A DNA stretch of 64,000 bases from Thermoleophilales bacterium (GCA_020636895.1 JACJWZ010000003.1:1-64000), one strand, 5' to 3'; counted from the first letter of the stretch, positions 7,826-17,096 are shown. Notes: generated by a model not told the origin, from the sequence alone. Translations and numbers: made by a program.

Positions 7826-9160
7826 GTGGAAGCCGCCACGCAGCCGCACGAGACCCGGGTCCTGTTCAAGGACATCGACGAGCCGGGCCTGACCTCGATC
7901 GAGACCTACGAGAGGCGCGGCGGCTACACGGCGCTGAAGCGGGCCTTTCGCGATATCGAGCCGGGCGAGCTCGTCTCCGCTTTCGAGGAGTCGGGCCTGC
8001 GAGGCCGCGGCGGCGCCGGGTTCTCGATGGGCAAGAAGGCGAGCTTCCTGCCGCGCGGGGAGATGCAGAAGTACCTCTGCTGCAACGCCGACGAGTCCGA
8101 GCCGGGGACCTTCAAGGACCGCGAGCTGATGTTCAAGAACCCGCATGGGCTCGTCGAGGGCGTCGCGATCGGCGCGATGGCCGCGGGCGCGACGAAGAGC
8201 TTCATCTTCATCCGCGGCGAGTACGCGGAGATCGCCGACCGCCTCGACGCAGCGGTCGCGGAGGCCTACGAGGCCGGCTACCTCGGCGAGAACATCCTCG
8301 GCACCGGGATCGACGTGAGCATCGTCGTCCACCGCGGCGCCGGCGCCTACATCTGCGGCGAGGAGACGGCGCTGCTCGACTCGCTCGAGGGCAAGCGCGG
8401 CAACCCGCGCCTGAAGCCCCCCTTCCCGGCGATCCAGGGCCTCTACGGCGGGCCGACGCTGATCAACAACGTCGAGACCCTGATGAACCTCCCCCACGTC
8501 GTCCTCAACGGCGCCGACTGGTTCAAGAGCTTCGGAACCGAGCAGTCGACCGGCACCAAGGTCGTCTCCGTCTCCGGCTGCGTCCAGCGCCCCGGCAACT
8601 ACGAGATCGAACTCGGGATGAAGAGCCGCGACATCATCTTCGGCCTCGCCGGGGGCATGCTCCCCGGCCGCGAGCTCAAGGCCTGGTACCCCGGCGGTTC
8701 CTCCTCGCCCGTGCTCGGCCCCGAGGAGCTCGACCTCCCCTACGCCTTCGAGACGATCGCGGAGGCGGGCTCGATGCTCGGCTCCGGCGCGATCATCGTC
8801 GCCGACGACACCGTCTCCATCCCGCACATGGCCCTGCGGACCGCGCGCTTCTACCACCACGAGTCCTGCGGCAAATGCACCCCCTGCCGCGAGGGCACCA
8901 ACTGGACCGTGAAGATGCTCGAGCGCGTCGTCCGCGGCGAGGCGACCCCGATGGACCTCGACATCATCGCCTCGGTGCAGGACAACATCATCGGCCACTG
9001 CCTGTGCGTCCTCGGCGACGCGATGGCGATGCCGGTCGCCTCGATGGTGAAGCGCTGGCGCGGCGAGTTCGAGGAGACGATCGCCCAGGCGCGCGAAGCC
9101 GGCCCGATGCCGCTCGACGCCGAGCCGGCGCTGGCGACCCCGGTCGCCGTCGGCGCGTAG
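7826..9160 (+). CDS. nuoF: NADH-quinone oxidoreductase subunit F
   Basis: The NADH-oxidising flavoprotein subunit of complex I. The protein is 444 residues from a GTG start at 7826. FMN/NADH-site motifs are GLRGRGGAGFSMGKK (about 58-72) and CGEETALLDSLEGKRGNPR. The N3 [4Fe-4S] ligands are in ESCGKCTPCREGT (about 347-353) with the last Cys in IIGHCLC (about 391). It is followed by a strong hairpin, so it is a single transcription unit. nuoE is not next to it, and nuoG lies 4 kb away behind accessory genes. A diverged fragment of its 3' end recurs at 19608-19874. Confidence 0.95.
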   Translation: MEAATQPHETRVLFKDIDEPGLTSIETYERRGGYTALKRAFRDIEPGELVSAFEESGLRGRGGAGFSMGKKASFLPRGEMQKYLCCNADESEPGTFKDRELMFKNPHGLVEGVAIGAMAAGATKSFIFIRGEYAEIADRLDAAVAEAYEAGYLGENILGTGIDVSIVVHRGAGAYICGEETALLDSLEGKRGNPRLKPPFPAIQGLYGGPTLINNVETLMNLPHVVLNGADWFKSFGTEQSTGTKVVSVSGCVQRPGNYEIELGMKSRDIIFGLAGGMLPGRELKAWYPGGSSSPVLGPEELDLPYAFETIAEAGSMLGSGAIIVADDTVSIPHMALRTARFYHHESCGKCTPCREGTNWTVKMLERVVRGEATPMDLDIIASVQDNIIGHCLCVLGDAMAMPVASMVKRWRGEFEETIAQAREAGPMPLDAEPALATPVAVGA

Positions 9161-9180
9161 CGCTGTCGCCGGAGAGCCCC

Positions 9181-9210
9181 AGGGCCAAGCCCGGATCTGG
9201 GCTTGGCTCT
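9181..9210. terminator. Bidirectional hairpin between nuoF and the flavoprotein gene
   Basis: GCCAAGCCC-GGATCT-GGGCTTGGC, a perfect 9-bp stem (9184-9192 with 9199-9207). It lies between two convergent genes; the T-tract is weak, as is common in high-GC genomes. Confidence 0.65.
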
Positions 9211-9223
9211 AGCCGTCAGGCCG

Positions 9224-10444
9224 CTAGAACGCCGTGATCCCGCGCTTGCGCGAGGAGATGAAGTAGCGCTCGAACGCCAGCTTCGCCCAGTGCGCCTGCG
9301 GACCGGCCATCACGTGCGTCGTGCCGCCATCGCCGAGGACGTGCTCGGCCTTGAAGATGACGCCGCTGTTGCCGGCGTCGAGCACGCAGACCGCGGCGAG
9401 ATCCGCCAGCGCCAGCTTGTGGCGATCGCCACCCTGGATGTCGGCGGCGATGTTCTGCGCCGCCGCCTCGGCCATCTTCTCGCTCATGTGCCCGGTCTTC
9501 GGCACCCCGGCCGGCACCGGCGTCTCGCCCGGAGGCGCGATCGCGATGTCGACGCCCGCGGCGAAGACCTCGGGGATGTCCGGATGGCGGTACTCGTCGT
9601 CGACCGGCACGAAGCCCATCGGGTTGGCGAGCCCCTCGGTCTCCTTGATCGCGTCGACGCCGGAGAACGGCGGCACGATCATCGAGAACTTGAACGGCAG
9701 CTCACGGCCGCCCTCGAGGTACATGGTGTCGGGCTCGACACGCTCGATCACGTTGTTCGTGATGCCCTCGATGTTGAGCTTGTCGAAGAACTTCTCGACC
9801 ATCTCGCCGGAGTTGCCGACGCCGCCGAGGCCGAAGTGGCCGAGGAACGGCTCGGCGGAGACGAACTTGATCGGCACCTCGTCGGCGAGGCCCGCCTTGC
9901 GGACCCGGTGGGCGACGTTGAAGAGGAACTCGTAGGAGGCGCCGAAGCAGGAGCCGCCCTGCGCGGTGCCGACCACGACCGGGCCCGGATCCTCGAGGAA
10001 GCGGTCCCACTCCTCGCGCGCCGACAACGCGTGCTCGAGGTTGCAGACGGAGGTGGTGTAGCCGTCGCCGGGGCCGAGGCCGGGGATGCGCTCGAAGGCG
10101 AGCCGCGGCCCGGTGCCGAGCATCATCCGGTCGTAGGGGATCTCCTGGCCGGAGGTGGTGATCACCTTGCGGCCCTCGAGGTCGAAGCTCGCGGCGGCCT
10201 CGTTGACGAAGCGGATCCCCTTGCGCTCGTACAGAGGAGCGAGCGGGAAGGTGACGTCCTTGGCATCGCGGAGCCCGAACGGGACCCAGATCAGCGACGG
10301 GATGAACGTGAAGTCGGGGCGCGGGTCGAGCACCGTCACCGTATGGACGGGGTCGAGCCGCTTGCGCACCTCCAGCGCCGCGGACAGGCCCGCGAAGCTC
10401 GAACCCACGATTACGACGTTCTTACCGCTTGCTGAGCCGTCCAT
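9224..10444 (-). CDS. Sulfide:quinone-oxidoreductase-like flavoprotein
   Basis: A 406-residue two-dinucleotide-fold flavoprotein: the FAD motif VVIVGSSFAGLSAALEV (9-25), ATG-like MMLGTGPRL (about 107-115), and a second FAD contact in IPEVFAAGVD (about 290-299). It keeps three cysteines placed as in SQR: C134 (TSVCNLEHAL), C166 (QGGSCFGASYEF) and C353 (AVCVLDAGNSG). It therefore most likely passes electrons from sulfide or a related donor to quinone at the membrane face; an NDH-2-like role is the alternative. The start at 10444 is set by GAGGAGGAG upstream. Location beside nuoF fits a respiratory role. Confidence 0.75.
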   Translation of the reverse strand: MDGSASGKNVVIVGSSFAGLSAALEVRKRLDPVHTVTVLDPRPDFTFIPSLIWVPFGLRDAKDVTFPLAPLYERKGIRFVNEAAASFDLEGRKVITTSGQEIPYDRMMLGTGPRLAFERIPGLGPGDGYTTSVCNLEHALSAREEWDRFLEDPGPVVVGTAQGGSCFGASYEFLFNVAHRVRKAGLADEVPIKFVSAEPFLGHFGLGGVGNSGEMVEKFFDKLNIEGITNNVIERVEPDTMYLEGGRELPFKFSMIVPPFSGVDAIKETEGLANPMGFVPVDDEYRHPDIPEVFAAGVDIAIAPPGETPVPAGVPKTGHMSEKMAEAAAQNIAADIQGGDRHKLALADLAAVCVLDAGNSGVIFKAEHVLGDGGTTHVMAGPQAHWAKLAFERYFISSRKRGITAF

Positions 10445-10636
10445 CGGCACTCCTCCTCGAACTCTCGGACCCGTTTGTGCATCGCACATGGTGGCCGGTC
10501 GGCGTGGGGTGGGCATCGGTGGCCGCTACCCACTGCCGTCAGTAGCGCGGTCGAAGCCGAACGGCAAGCGCCGGCCGCAATGACCGGCACTCTCCCCCGA
10601 CCGTTCCAATCCCCCGAGGGAACGGCTCCGACCCCG
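10445..10636. other. Intergenic stretch upstream of the flavoprotein gene
   Basis: This stretch holds the leader and ribosome site of the flavoprotein gene. No further gene or clear repeat was seen. Together with 10733-10974 it forms a gap of about 530 bp interrupted only by the small frame at 10637-10732. Confidence 0.5.
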
Positions 10637-10732
10637 CTAGGGGATCGAGGCCTGAATCGGCACCATCTCGATCGCTCCGGTGCGCTCGTTGACCACGAGC
10701 ACCTGATCCGCGATGACGAGGAGCTGCTTCAT
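10637..10732 (-). CDS. Candidate 31-residue small protein under an ECF-type promoter
   Basis: ATG at 10732 behind GGGGTGG, reading MKQLLVIADQVLVVNERTGA and ending IEMVPIQASIP. It is mildly hydrophobic with no clear signal sequence. Support comes from the GGAAG...GTC promoter whose GTC lies only 16 nt before the ATG, and from the metalloprotease gene being read divergently from a second copy of the same promoter. No family is recognised, and it could be a chance frame. Confidence 0.4.
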   Translation of the reverse strand: MKQLLVIADQVLVVNERTGAIEMVPIQASIP

Positions 10733-10745
10733 TTCCACCCCTGAA

Positions 10746-10771
10746 GACGGCCCTGGGCGCAGATTTCTTCC
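10746..10771 (-). promoter_or_regulatory. ECF-type promoter, small protein side
   Basis: On the minus strand TGGAAGAAA (first G at 10771) and GTCTTC (G at 10748), 23 nt apart, directed at the 31-residue frame. Confidence 0.6.
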
Positions 10772-10893
10772 ACTGGAGCGACGGGGAGGATTCGCGGTCG
10801 AGGGCGGCCCGATGGTCGGGCGGCTGAGCCCAGCCACGCGGCGAACCGATCCGGTGAGGCACTCTGTTGGCGTGATTCCATCCGCGTGCGCAC

Positions 10894-10919
10894 GGAAGAA
10901 TGCCGGGTCCGGAATCGTC
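10894..10919 (+). promoter_or_regulatory. ECF-type promoter, metalloprotease side
   Basis: CGGAAGAAT (first G at 10894) and GTCCCAG (G at 10917), 23 nt apart and 58 nt before the metalloprotease start. It is divergent from the copy at 10746-10771. Confidence 0.65.
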
Positions 10920-10974
10920 CCAGCCCTGAACCGCCAGACATGCGACGAATGCGACGAGTGACCAAGGAGGAGAA

Positions 10975-12213
10975 GTGAACCTAGGACGTGGCCTGCTCGC
11001 AGTCGCCTGCGCAGCTTTCGCATCGGCCGTCGCGCCCACCGCTGTCGATGCCGTTGAGCCCACCACCGCCGACCGCGAACCCACCTCGCGGCTGCTCGTC
11101 GACCACGGCGGCAACTTGCACGGCGGCACCGGGGACGTCGCTGCCGGGCCGATGCCGCTCTTCGAGCTCCTCCCTTCCTACAGCCGCTGGCGCTCGCACA
11201 CGTTCAACTACTTCAACTCGGCGAAGCAGTTCAGCGGCGCCGTCAAGCAAGCCGCTGCGGCATGGAACCGGAGCGGCATGAAGGGCAAGTGGAAGCCGGT
11301 CTCGCGCGGCCGGGCCGACGTCGTCATCAAGGTCAACTCGCGCATCGGCGTGGCTGGACTTGCCACCTCCTACGACGGCAGACGCGGCCTGATCGAGCTC
11401 AACGCCCAGACGCTCAAGGGCAAGTCCCCGCAGGCGCGAGCGACTGCGGCCGGCGTCGTGGCCCACGAGATGGGGCACATCATCGGCCTCGATCACGAGA
11501 ACCACGGCTGCACGACGATGAGCTCGGTGCTGTGGTCGGGGTGCAAGCCGCCCAAGGAGGACTGGCTCTATCGCTGCCGCCTGCTCGAGGCCGACGACGT
11601 CCGCGGCGCGGTCAAGCTGCTCGGGGGCAAGGTCAAGAAGCTCGGCAAGGAGTCTTGCCCGCTCGAGAAGGCCCCCGCCAAGGTCACGAACCTGAACGGC
11701 ACCTACAACAACGAGGTCCAGACGATCAGGCTGTCGTGGTCGCTGCCGAAGAAGAACGCCCCCGGGGCGGTCACGGTCCGCCGGGGATCCGGCGACGGCC
11801 AGTGCCCGAAGCGGGGCAGGGGCGCCCAAGTCAGCGACGTCGGCAGGGACAGGGCGACGGACTACGGCCTCGACCCGGGCACCTACTGCTACGTCGTCAC
11901 CAGCGAGGGCAAGCTCGGCCGTCCGGGGCCGTCGACCAACGTCAAGGTGACGTCGACCGGCGCGAGCCCGGAGGCCTCCTTCACCTACTACTACGACCTG
12001 GACATCTACACCGCGGTCTCGTTCTCCGACAGCTCCTTCGACCCCGACGGCGAGATCGTGTCCTGGTCGTGGGACTTCGGCGACGGCTCCGCCGGCTCGG
12101 CCGAACGTGACCCCTTCCACGTCTTCCCGGCCGAGGGCATCTACACGGTGACGCTGACCGTGCGCGACGACAGCGGGAACACCTCGACCTACTCGGAGGA
12201 CGTCTACATCTAG
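10975..12213 (+). CDS. Secreted zinc metalloprotease with C-terminal PKD domain
   Basis: A 412-residue protein with a signal peptide (about 1-26, ending near VDA), a metzincin-like catalytic domain with VVAHEMGHIIGLDHE (about 161-175, giving the HExxHxxGxxH zinc site), a fibronectin-like segment (about 238-320), and a C-terminal PKD domain (EASFTYYYD, FSDSSFDPDGEIVSWSWDFG, YTVTLTVRD). The GTG start is preceded by AAGGAGGAGAA. A close paralog lies at 24743-25933. It probably degrades extracellular or wall-associated protein. Its ECF-type promoter groups it with the other exported proteins of the window. Confidence 0.85.
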   Translation: MNLGRGLLAVACAAFASAVAPTAVDAVEPTTADREPTSRLLVDHGGNLHGGTGDVAAGPMPLFELLPSYSRWRSHTFNYFNSAKQFSGAVKQAAAAWNRSGMKGKWKPVSRGRADVVIKVNSRIGVAGLATSYDGRRGLIELNAQTLKGKSPQARATAAGVVAHEMGHIIGLDHENHGCTTMSSVLWSGCKPPKEDWLYRCRLLEADDVRGAVKLLGGKVKKLGKESCPLEKAPAKVTNLNGTYNNEVQTIRLSWSLPKKNAPGAVTVRRGSGDGQCPKRGRGAQVSDVGRDRATDYGLDPGTYCYVVTSEGKLGRPGPSTNVKVTSTGASPEASFTYYYDLDIYTAVSFSDSSFDPDGEIVSWSWDFGDGSAGSAERDPFHVFPAEGIYTVTLTVRDDSGNTSTYSEDVYI

Positions 12214-12291
12214 GGTCGGCCGACCCTGCGCTCCTCGGGCTCCGGCATGAGCTCGCGGAGCCCGGGCCACCGCAACGAGCCACCGGCCGTG

Positions 12292-12304
12292 TACGGTCGC
12301 CGCC
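12292..12304 (+). promoter_or_regulatory. Leaderless -10 box of the DUF4239 gene
   Basis: TACGGT (12292-12297), 7 nt, GTG at 12305. Confidence 0.6.
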
Positions 12305-13099
12305 GTGCTTTTCGACCTCCCCACCTGGGCGCTCGCGCTGACGATCGTCGTCGTCGTCTTCGGCGCGACCGCCCTCGGCGCCTGGATCGGCAGCCGCTCG
12401 CGGCACCTCGGGACGAACCTGAGCGAGCCGCTCGGGGTGCTCCAGGGGGCCCTGCTCGGGGTCGTCGGGCTGATCCTCGCCTTCGGTCTGTCGCTCGCGC
12501 TCTCCCGCTATGAGGACCGGCGGGCGACCGTCGTCGCGGAGGCCAACGCGATCGGGACCACGTACCTGCGCGCGCAGATGCTCGAGCCCCGCTTCAGCGC
12601 CCCTTCCCTGCGCCTGCTCGACCAATACGCCGAGAGCGCGGTCGACGTCGCCGACCGGATCCCTGACAGCGACGCGGAGATGGACGCCATCGCCGCGGAG
12701 GAGAGGATCCAGGGCCGGCTCTGGCTGCTCGCGCGCGCCGCGGTGGCCGATCAACCGGTCCAGACCGCGCCGCGGCTCTACATCGAGACCCTGAACGAGA
12801 TGATCGACGCCCAGGCCACGCGGCAGGCCGCGCTCGCCAACCGGGTGCCGACGCCCGTGCTCCTACTCGAGCTGTTCGGCGCCGCGGTGGCGCTCGCGCT
12901 GCTCGCCGGCTACCTGGCGCTGATCGGGCGCGGGACCGGCGCCGTCTTCCTCGTCGCCGCCCTGGTCAGCTTCCTGCTCTTCGTGACGGCCGATCTCGAC
13001 CGGCCGACGCGCGGTCTGATCAAGGTCCCCGACACTCCGCTCGCCAACGACTACGGTCAGATCACGGACACGCTGGAGTCGGGCACGCGGTTCCCCTGA
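12305..13099 (+). CDS. DUF4239-family membrane protein
   Basis: A 264-residue protein with helices at about 7-28 and 44-64 and a closing pair at about 185-207 and 210-228. Between them is a soluble helical region containing YEDRRATVVAEANAIGTTYLRAQ. The ending DLDRPTRGLIKVPDTPL is typical of DUF4239, a bestrophin-like family of unknown function. It sits 43 bp ahead of nuoG. A truncated paralog occurs at 19912-20406 directly after a nuoF fragment, so the pair was part of the duplicated block. Confidence 0.8.
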   Translation: MLFDLPTWALALTIVVVVFGATALGAWIGSRSRHLGTNLSEPLGVLQGALLGVVGLILAFGLSLALSRYEDRRATVVAEANAIGTTYLRAQMLEPRFSAPSLRLLDQYAESAVDVADRIPDSDAEMDAIAAEERIQGRLWLLARAAVADQPVQTAPRLYIETLNEMIDAQATRQAALANRVPTPVLLLELFGAAVALALLAGYLALIGRGTGAVFLVAALVSFLLFVTADLDRPTRGLIKVPDTPLANDYGQITDTLESGTRFP

Positions 13100-13130
13100 G
13101 GCCGGACCCGGGCCGCGCGGCCTCGATAGA

Positions 13131-13142
13131 TACGATCGCGGC
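13131..13142 (+). promoter_or_regulatory. Leaderless -10 box of nuoG
   Basis: TACGAT (13131-13136), 6 nt, GTG at 13143; no ribosome site is present. Confidence 0.6.
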
Positions 13143-15647
13143 GTGACGCCAGCCCCCGACGCCAAGCCGATCACCCTCGTCGTCGACGGGGTCGAGATCG
13201 AGGCGAACGAGGGAGCGATGCTGGTGGACGCCGCCAAGCACGGCGACGTCGAGATCCCGGTCTTCTGCTACGAGCCGAAGCTGGGCGAGCCGGTCGGCGC
13301 CTGCCGCATGTGCCTGGTCGAGATCGAGGGCATCCCGAAACTGCAGACGGCCTGCTCCACGCCTGTGCGCGACGGCATGGTCGTCTACACGCAGAACGCG
13401 CGGGTCAAGGAGGCGCAGAACGCGGTCGTCGAGTTCCTGCTCGTCAACCACCCGCTCGACTGCCCGGTCTGCGACAAGGGCGGCGAGTGCCCGCTGCAGG
13501 ACATCTCGATGGGCTGGGGAGCCGGGCGCAGCCGCGTCACCGACCCCAAGCGCCACTTCGAGAAGCCGCTGCCGCTCTCGCCGCTGATCAAGATCGACCG
13601 CGAGCGCTGCATCCTCTGCTACCGCTGCGTGCGCTTCAGCCAGGAGGTTGCCGAGGACGAGCAGCTGCAGCTCCTCGAGCGCGGCCCCAAGACCTACGTC
13701 GGCACCTTCGACGACCGCCCCTACGTCGCCCCCTTCCACGGCAACATCATCGAGCTCTGCCCCGTCGGCGCGCTGACCTCGCAGGCCTACCGCTTCCGCG
13801 CCCGCCCCTGGGACATCGAGGACGCGGGCTCGGTCTGCACGCTCTGCCCGAGCCAGTGCAACGTCAAGTTCACGGTCCGTGACGAGCACGTCGTCCGCAC
13901 GCTCGCCCGCGACAACGCGGACGTCGACGACGGCTGGCTCTGCGACAAGGGTCGCTTCGGCTACCAGATGTTCTCCAGCGCCGACCGCGCGCTCGCCCCG
14001 GCGGTGAGCGCCGGCGGCGTCCTCGGCGACACCACCTGGGAGGACGCGCTCGAGCGCGCGGCCGCGGGCCTCGCGGGCGCGCGCGGCAAGGTCGCCGCGA
14101 TCGTCGGCGGTGGCACCTCCAACGAGGAGGGCTACCTGATCCAGCGGCTCGTCCGCGGGCCACTCGCCTCGGCCGACGTCGTCTCCTCCCCCGCCCCCTC
14201 GCTTCCGCTCGGGCTGCGCCGCCGGCTCGCCGACCCGGCGCTCTCGGTCGGCATGGCCGAGATCGACCACGCCGGCGCGATCCTCGTCGTCGGCTGCGAC
14301 CCGATGCACGAGATGCCGATCCTCGAGCTCCGGATCCGCAAGGCGGTGCGGCGGAACGGCTCCGACCTCCTGGTCGCCGGCGAGCGCCCGACCGCACTCG
14401 ACGGCGGCGCCGCGATCGGCTCCAACGGCGCGCTCGAGGCGCAGCGCTACGCGCCCGGCGGCACCGCCGCGTTCCTCGACGAGGTCCGTGCTGCGGTCGC
14501 CTCCGGCGACGACGACAACGGCTTCGCCGCGGCTCTACGCGGAGCCGAGAGCGTCGTGGTCGTGTGGAGCGAGCGGATGCTCGGAGCCTCAGGTGACAGC
14601 GCGGCGGCCGAGTCGCTGCTCGGGCTCGCCGACGTCCTCGGCCTCGACGGCCAGGAGGGCGGCGGCCTGCTTGAGATCCCACGCTCGGCCAACGGCCGCG
14701 GCCTGCGCGAGGCCGGCTGCGCGGAAGGCTTCGGCCCCGGGCTCAGCGAGGCACCCGCCGGTCGCTCGGCCGCCGAGGTCAAGCAGGCGCTCGAGGACGG
14801 CGAGCTGCAGGGGCTGATCCTCTGGGACGTCGATCCTGTCCGCGACTTCGACGATCCCGAGGGCTGGAGCCGCGCGATCGGCAACGCCGACTTCGTCCTC
14901 GCCTCCTCGATGTTCGCCGCCGCCGGCAGCGACGTCCGCCTCCCCGCCGAGACCTACGCCGAGAAGGAGGGCACCGTCACCCACCCCGACGGCCGCCTGC
15001 AGCGGGTACGCCCGAGCGTCCCCCACCCCGGCGCCGTGCGCCCGCTCTGGCAGGCGCTCTCAGAGCTCTCGGCGATGCTCGGCGACGAGAACGGCGCCGG
15101 CACCTCCTCGGAGGTCTTCGACCTCCTCGCCGCTGAAGCCACCTTCCTCAACGGCATCGACGTCGACCAGATCGGCGGCATGGGCCTGCGGTGGCCGGAG
15201 CTGGAGATGGAGTGGGACGGCGGCTCGGCGAGCGGGACGGCGGAGGGGACGGCGACGCCGGCAGCGGCGCCCGGCGAGGGACAGGTCCGCCTGGGCACCT
15301 ACCGTGACCTCTGGGGGGACTACGTCGCGGAGCGGAACCCGGCGCTGCGGTTCCTGTCGCCTTCGCAGACGCTGGAGCTGCATCCCGACGACGCCGAGCG
15401 GCTGGGAGTGCAGCAAGGGGAGCGGGTGCAGGTGTCCTCCGACGGGCGCTCGCTGATCGCCAACGTCGCGCTGCGCGAGCGGATGCTGCCGGGATCCGGG
15501 TTCCTGATCGAGGGCATCGCCGAGCAGGGTGCGGGGATCCTCGACGGCGCCGAGGTGGTCACCGTCGCCGCCGCGCCGGAGCCGGAAGAGGCCCCGGAGC
15601 CCGCTTACCTGACCGAGAAGCGCGAAGCGGTGGCCTGGCGCTCATGA
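13143..15647 (+). CDS. nuoG: NADH-quinone oxidoreductase subunit G
   Basis: The 834-residue Fe-S subunit of complex I. In order: a ferredoxin-like [2Fe-2S] site (CYEPKLGEPVGACRMC and a later TACSTPV), the His-Cys site HPLDCPVCDKGGECPLQD, the [4Fe-4S] ligands CILCYRCVRF with ELCPVGA, then the molybdopterin-oxidoreductase-like part opening with VCTLCPSQCNVKF, and a C-terminal molybdopterin-dinucleotide-binding-like domain (LELHPDDAERLGVQQGERVQ). Electrons pass through it from NuoF toward quinone. It overlaps nuoH by ATGA. The last 350 bp are duplicated at 25970-26322. Confidence 0.95.
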   Translation: MTPAPDAKPITLVVDGVEIEANEGAMLVDAAKHGDVEIPVFCYEPKLGEPVGACRMCLVEIEGIPKLQTACSTPVRDGMVVYTQNARVKEAQNAVVEFLLVNHPLDCPVCDKGGECPLQDISMGWGAGRSRVTDPKRHFEKPLPLSPLIKIDRERCILCYRCVRFSQEVAEDEQLQLLERGPKTYVGTFDDRPYVAPFHGNIIELCPVGALTSQAYRFRARPWDIEDAGSVCTLCPSQCNVKFTVRDEHVVRTLARDNADVDDGWLCDKGRFGYQMFSSADRALAPAVSAGGVLGDTTWEDALERAAAGLAGARGKVAAIVGGGTSNEEGYLIQRLVRGPLASADVVSSPAPSLPLGLRRRLADPALSVGMAEIDHAGAILVVGCDPMHEMPILELRIRKAVRRNGSDLLVAGERPTALDGGAAIGSNGALEAQRYAPGGTAAFLDEVRAAVASGDDDNGFAAALRGAESVVVVWSERMLGASGDSAAAESLLGLADVLGLDGQEGGGLLEIPRSANGRGLREAGCAEGFGPGLSEAPAGRSAAEVKQALEDGELQGLILWDVDPVRDFDDPEGWSRAIGNADFVLASSMFAAAGSDVRLPAETYAEKEGTVTHPDGRLQRVRPSVPHPGAVRPLWQALSELSAMLGDENGAGTSSEVFDLLAAEATFLNGIDVDQIGGMGLRWPELEMEWDGGSASGTAEGTATPAAAPGEGQVRLGTYRDLWGDYVAERNPALRFLSPSQTLELHPDDAERLGVQQGERVQVSSDGRSLIANVALRERMLPGSGFLIEGIAEQGAGILDGAEVVTVAAAPEPEEAPEPAYLTEKREAVAWRS

Positions 15648-16678
15648 GCTTCGCGTCGAGCCTGTTGCCGCTCGCCGACGTCGACTTCGCCGAAGCGAAC
15701 TGGCTGCTGGTCGTCAAGTCGCTGGTGATCTTCGCGGTGATCCTCGGGCTGGTGCCCCTGATCCTCCTGCTCGAGCGCAAGCTGCTCGGCCGCTTCCAGG
15801 CGCGCTACGGGCCCAACCGGGTCGGTCCCTACGGGCTGCTGCAGCCACTCGCCGACGTGCTCAAGCTGCTCTCGAAGGAGTCGTACAAGCCCGAGGCCGC
15901 GGTCCCGGTCCTGTGGGCGATCGCCCCGGCGCTGGTAATCCTCAGCGCCACCGCGACGCTGGCGATCATCCCCTTCGGCGACACCGTCGACGACAAGGTC
16001 GGCCTATACGGCATCGACGTCTCCATCGGCATCCTCTACGCCTTCGCCTTCGGCTCGATCTCCTTCTACGGGCTGCTGCTCGGCGGCTGGGCGTCGGGCT
16101 CGAAGTACTCGTTCATGGGCGGCATGCGCTCGGCGGCGCAGCTCATCTCCTACGAGATCTCCCAGGGCCTGGCGCTGCTCGGCGTGATCATGATGTCCGG
16201 CTCACTCAGCCTCGTCACCATCGTCGAGCAGCAGGAGCAGCAGATCTGGTTCGTGATCCCGCAGTTCGTCGGGTTCATCATCTTCATGGTCGCCGGCTTC
16301 GCCGAGACCAACCGGCCGCCGTTCGACCTCCCCGAGGCGGACGCGGAGCTGGTCTCCGGCTACAACACCGAGTACGGCGGCATGCGCTTCGGCTCCTACT
16401 TCATGGCCGAGTACATGGAGATGATCGTCGTCTCCGGCATCGCCGCGGCGATGTTCCTCGGCGGCTGGAACCTCCCCTTCGGGATCCACACCCCGGCGCT
16501 GGTGGGTGTCCTGGTGATGCTCGCCAAGATCGTCCTGCTGATCTGCTTCTTCATCTGGGTCCGCGCGACCCTCCCCCGCCTGCGCTACGACCAGCTGATG
16601 AGCCTCGGCTGGAAGGTCCTGCTCCCCCTCGCCACGCTCAACGTGCTGGTGACGGCGGTGCTGGTCGTCGTGCTGTAG
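15644..16678 (+). CDS. nuoH: NADH-quinone oxidoreductase subunit H
   Basis: A 344-residue membrane subunit at the quinone site, linking the hydrophilic arm to the proton-pumping arm. It has eight or nine helices, the early ERKLLGRFQARYGPNRVGP signature (about 46-64) and the AETNRPPFDLPEADAELVSG segment (about 222-241) that identify NuoH. It is coupled to nuoG. Unlike in typical operons, nuoI does not follow; it is 39 kb away. A copy lacking codons 110-277 is at 26319-26849. Confidence 0.95.
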   Translation: MSFASSLLPLADVDFAEANWLLVVKSLVIFAVILGLVPLILLLERKLLGRFQARYGPNRVGPYGLLQPLADVLKLLSKESYKPEAAVPVLWAIAPALVILSATATLAIIPFGDTVDDKVGLYGIDVSIGILYAFAFGSISFYGLLLGGWASGSKYSFMGGMRSAAQLISYEISQGLALLGVIMMSGSLSLVTIVEQQEQQIWFVIPQFVGFIIFMVAGFAETNRPPFDLPEADAELVSGYNTEYGGMRFGSYFMAEYMEMIVVSGIAAAMFLGGWNLPFGIHTPALVGVLVMLAKIVLLICFFIWVRATLPRLRYDQLMSLGWKVLLPLATLNVLVTAVLVVVL

Positions 16679-16685
16679 GCGGCTC

Positions 16686-17096
16686 TCAGCCCGGCGCGAT
16701 CAGATCAAGGCGCGGGAAGTACGTCCGGTAACGGGCGGGATCACGAGTCAACACGCGCATCCCCTCGACGGCAGCGTGTGCGCCGACGAAGAAGTCCGGG
16801 AGCGGGGATCTGCGCCCGCCGCCGCGGCGGCGGTAGTCGAGGTAGGCCTTCCCGGCGAGGAACGCCGCCGGCCACGGCACCTCACGACGCTCAATCGCGA
16901 GCGCACCGAGAGCTGACTCGCAGCTCTCGATCCGAGCGAAACCCATCGACACCTCCGCGTAGATGACCGGATTGATCGCAACGGTCCCCGAGGCCGCGGC
17001 ACCCGCCAGCTCCGCCGCCGACCAAGACTCCCAGGTCGGATCCCCGCTGATCACGTCGATCAGAACGTTGGAGTCGACGAGGGTCGGCGCGCTCAT
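16686..17096 (-). CDS. VapC-type PIN-domain ribonuclease toxin
   Basis: A 136-residue PIN domain with the acidic quartet visible: D8 (VDSNVLIDV), E in IYAEVSMGF, D in LPDFFVGAHA, and TRD near the end. It cleaves RNA when freed from its antitoxin. It lies 21 bp after an AbrB-type antitoxin gene and converges with nuoH with only 7 bp between. First of three VapBC-like modules in 2.2 kb. Confidence 0.85.
   Translation of the reverse strand: MSAPTLVDSNVLIDVISGDPTWESWSAAELAGAAASGTVAINPVIYAEVSMGFARIESCESALGALAIERREVPWPAAFLAGKAYLDYRRRGGGRRSPLPDFFVGAHAAVEGMRVLTRDPARYRTYFPRLDLIAPG

Noticed and set aside
9181..9210. tRNA or small RNA gene at the hairpin after nuoF
   Set aside because: A single stem-loop only; no cloverleaf and no CCA.
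6190..10500. Shared CACCCCA...GATGCA motif upstream of the DUF7144, gad and flavoprotein genes
   Set aside because: Both elements recur, but the distance between them varies from 8 to 23 nt, so it is not convincing as one promoter type.
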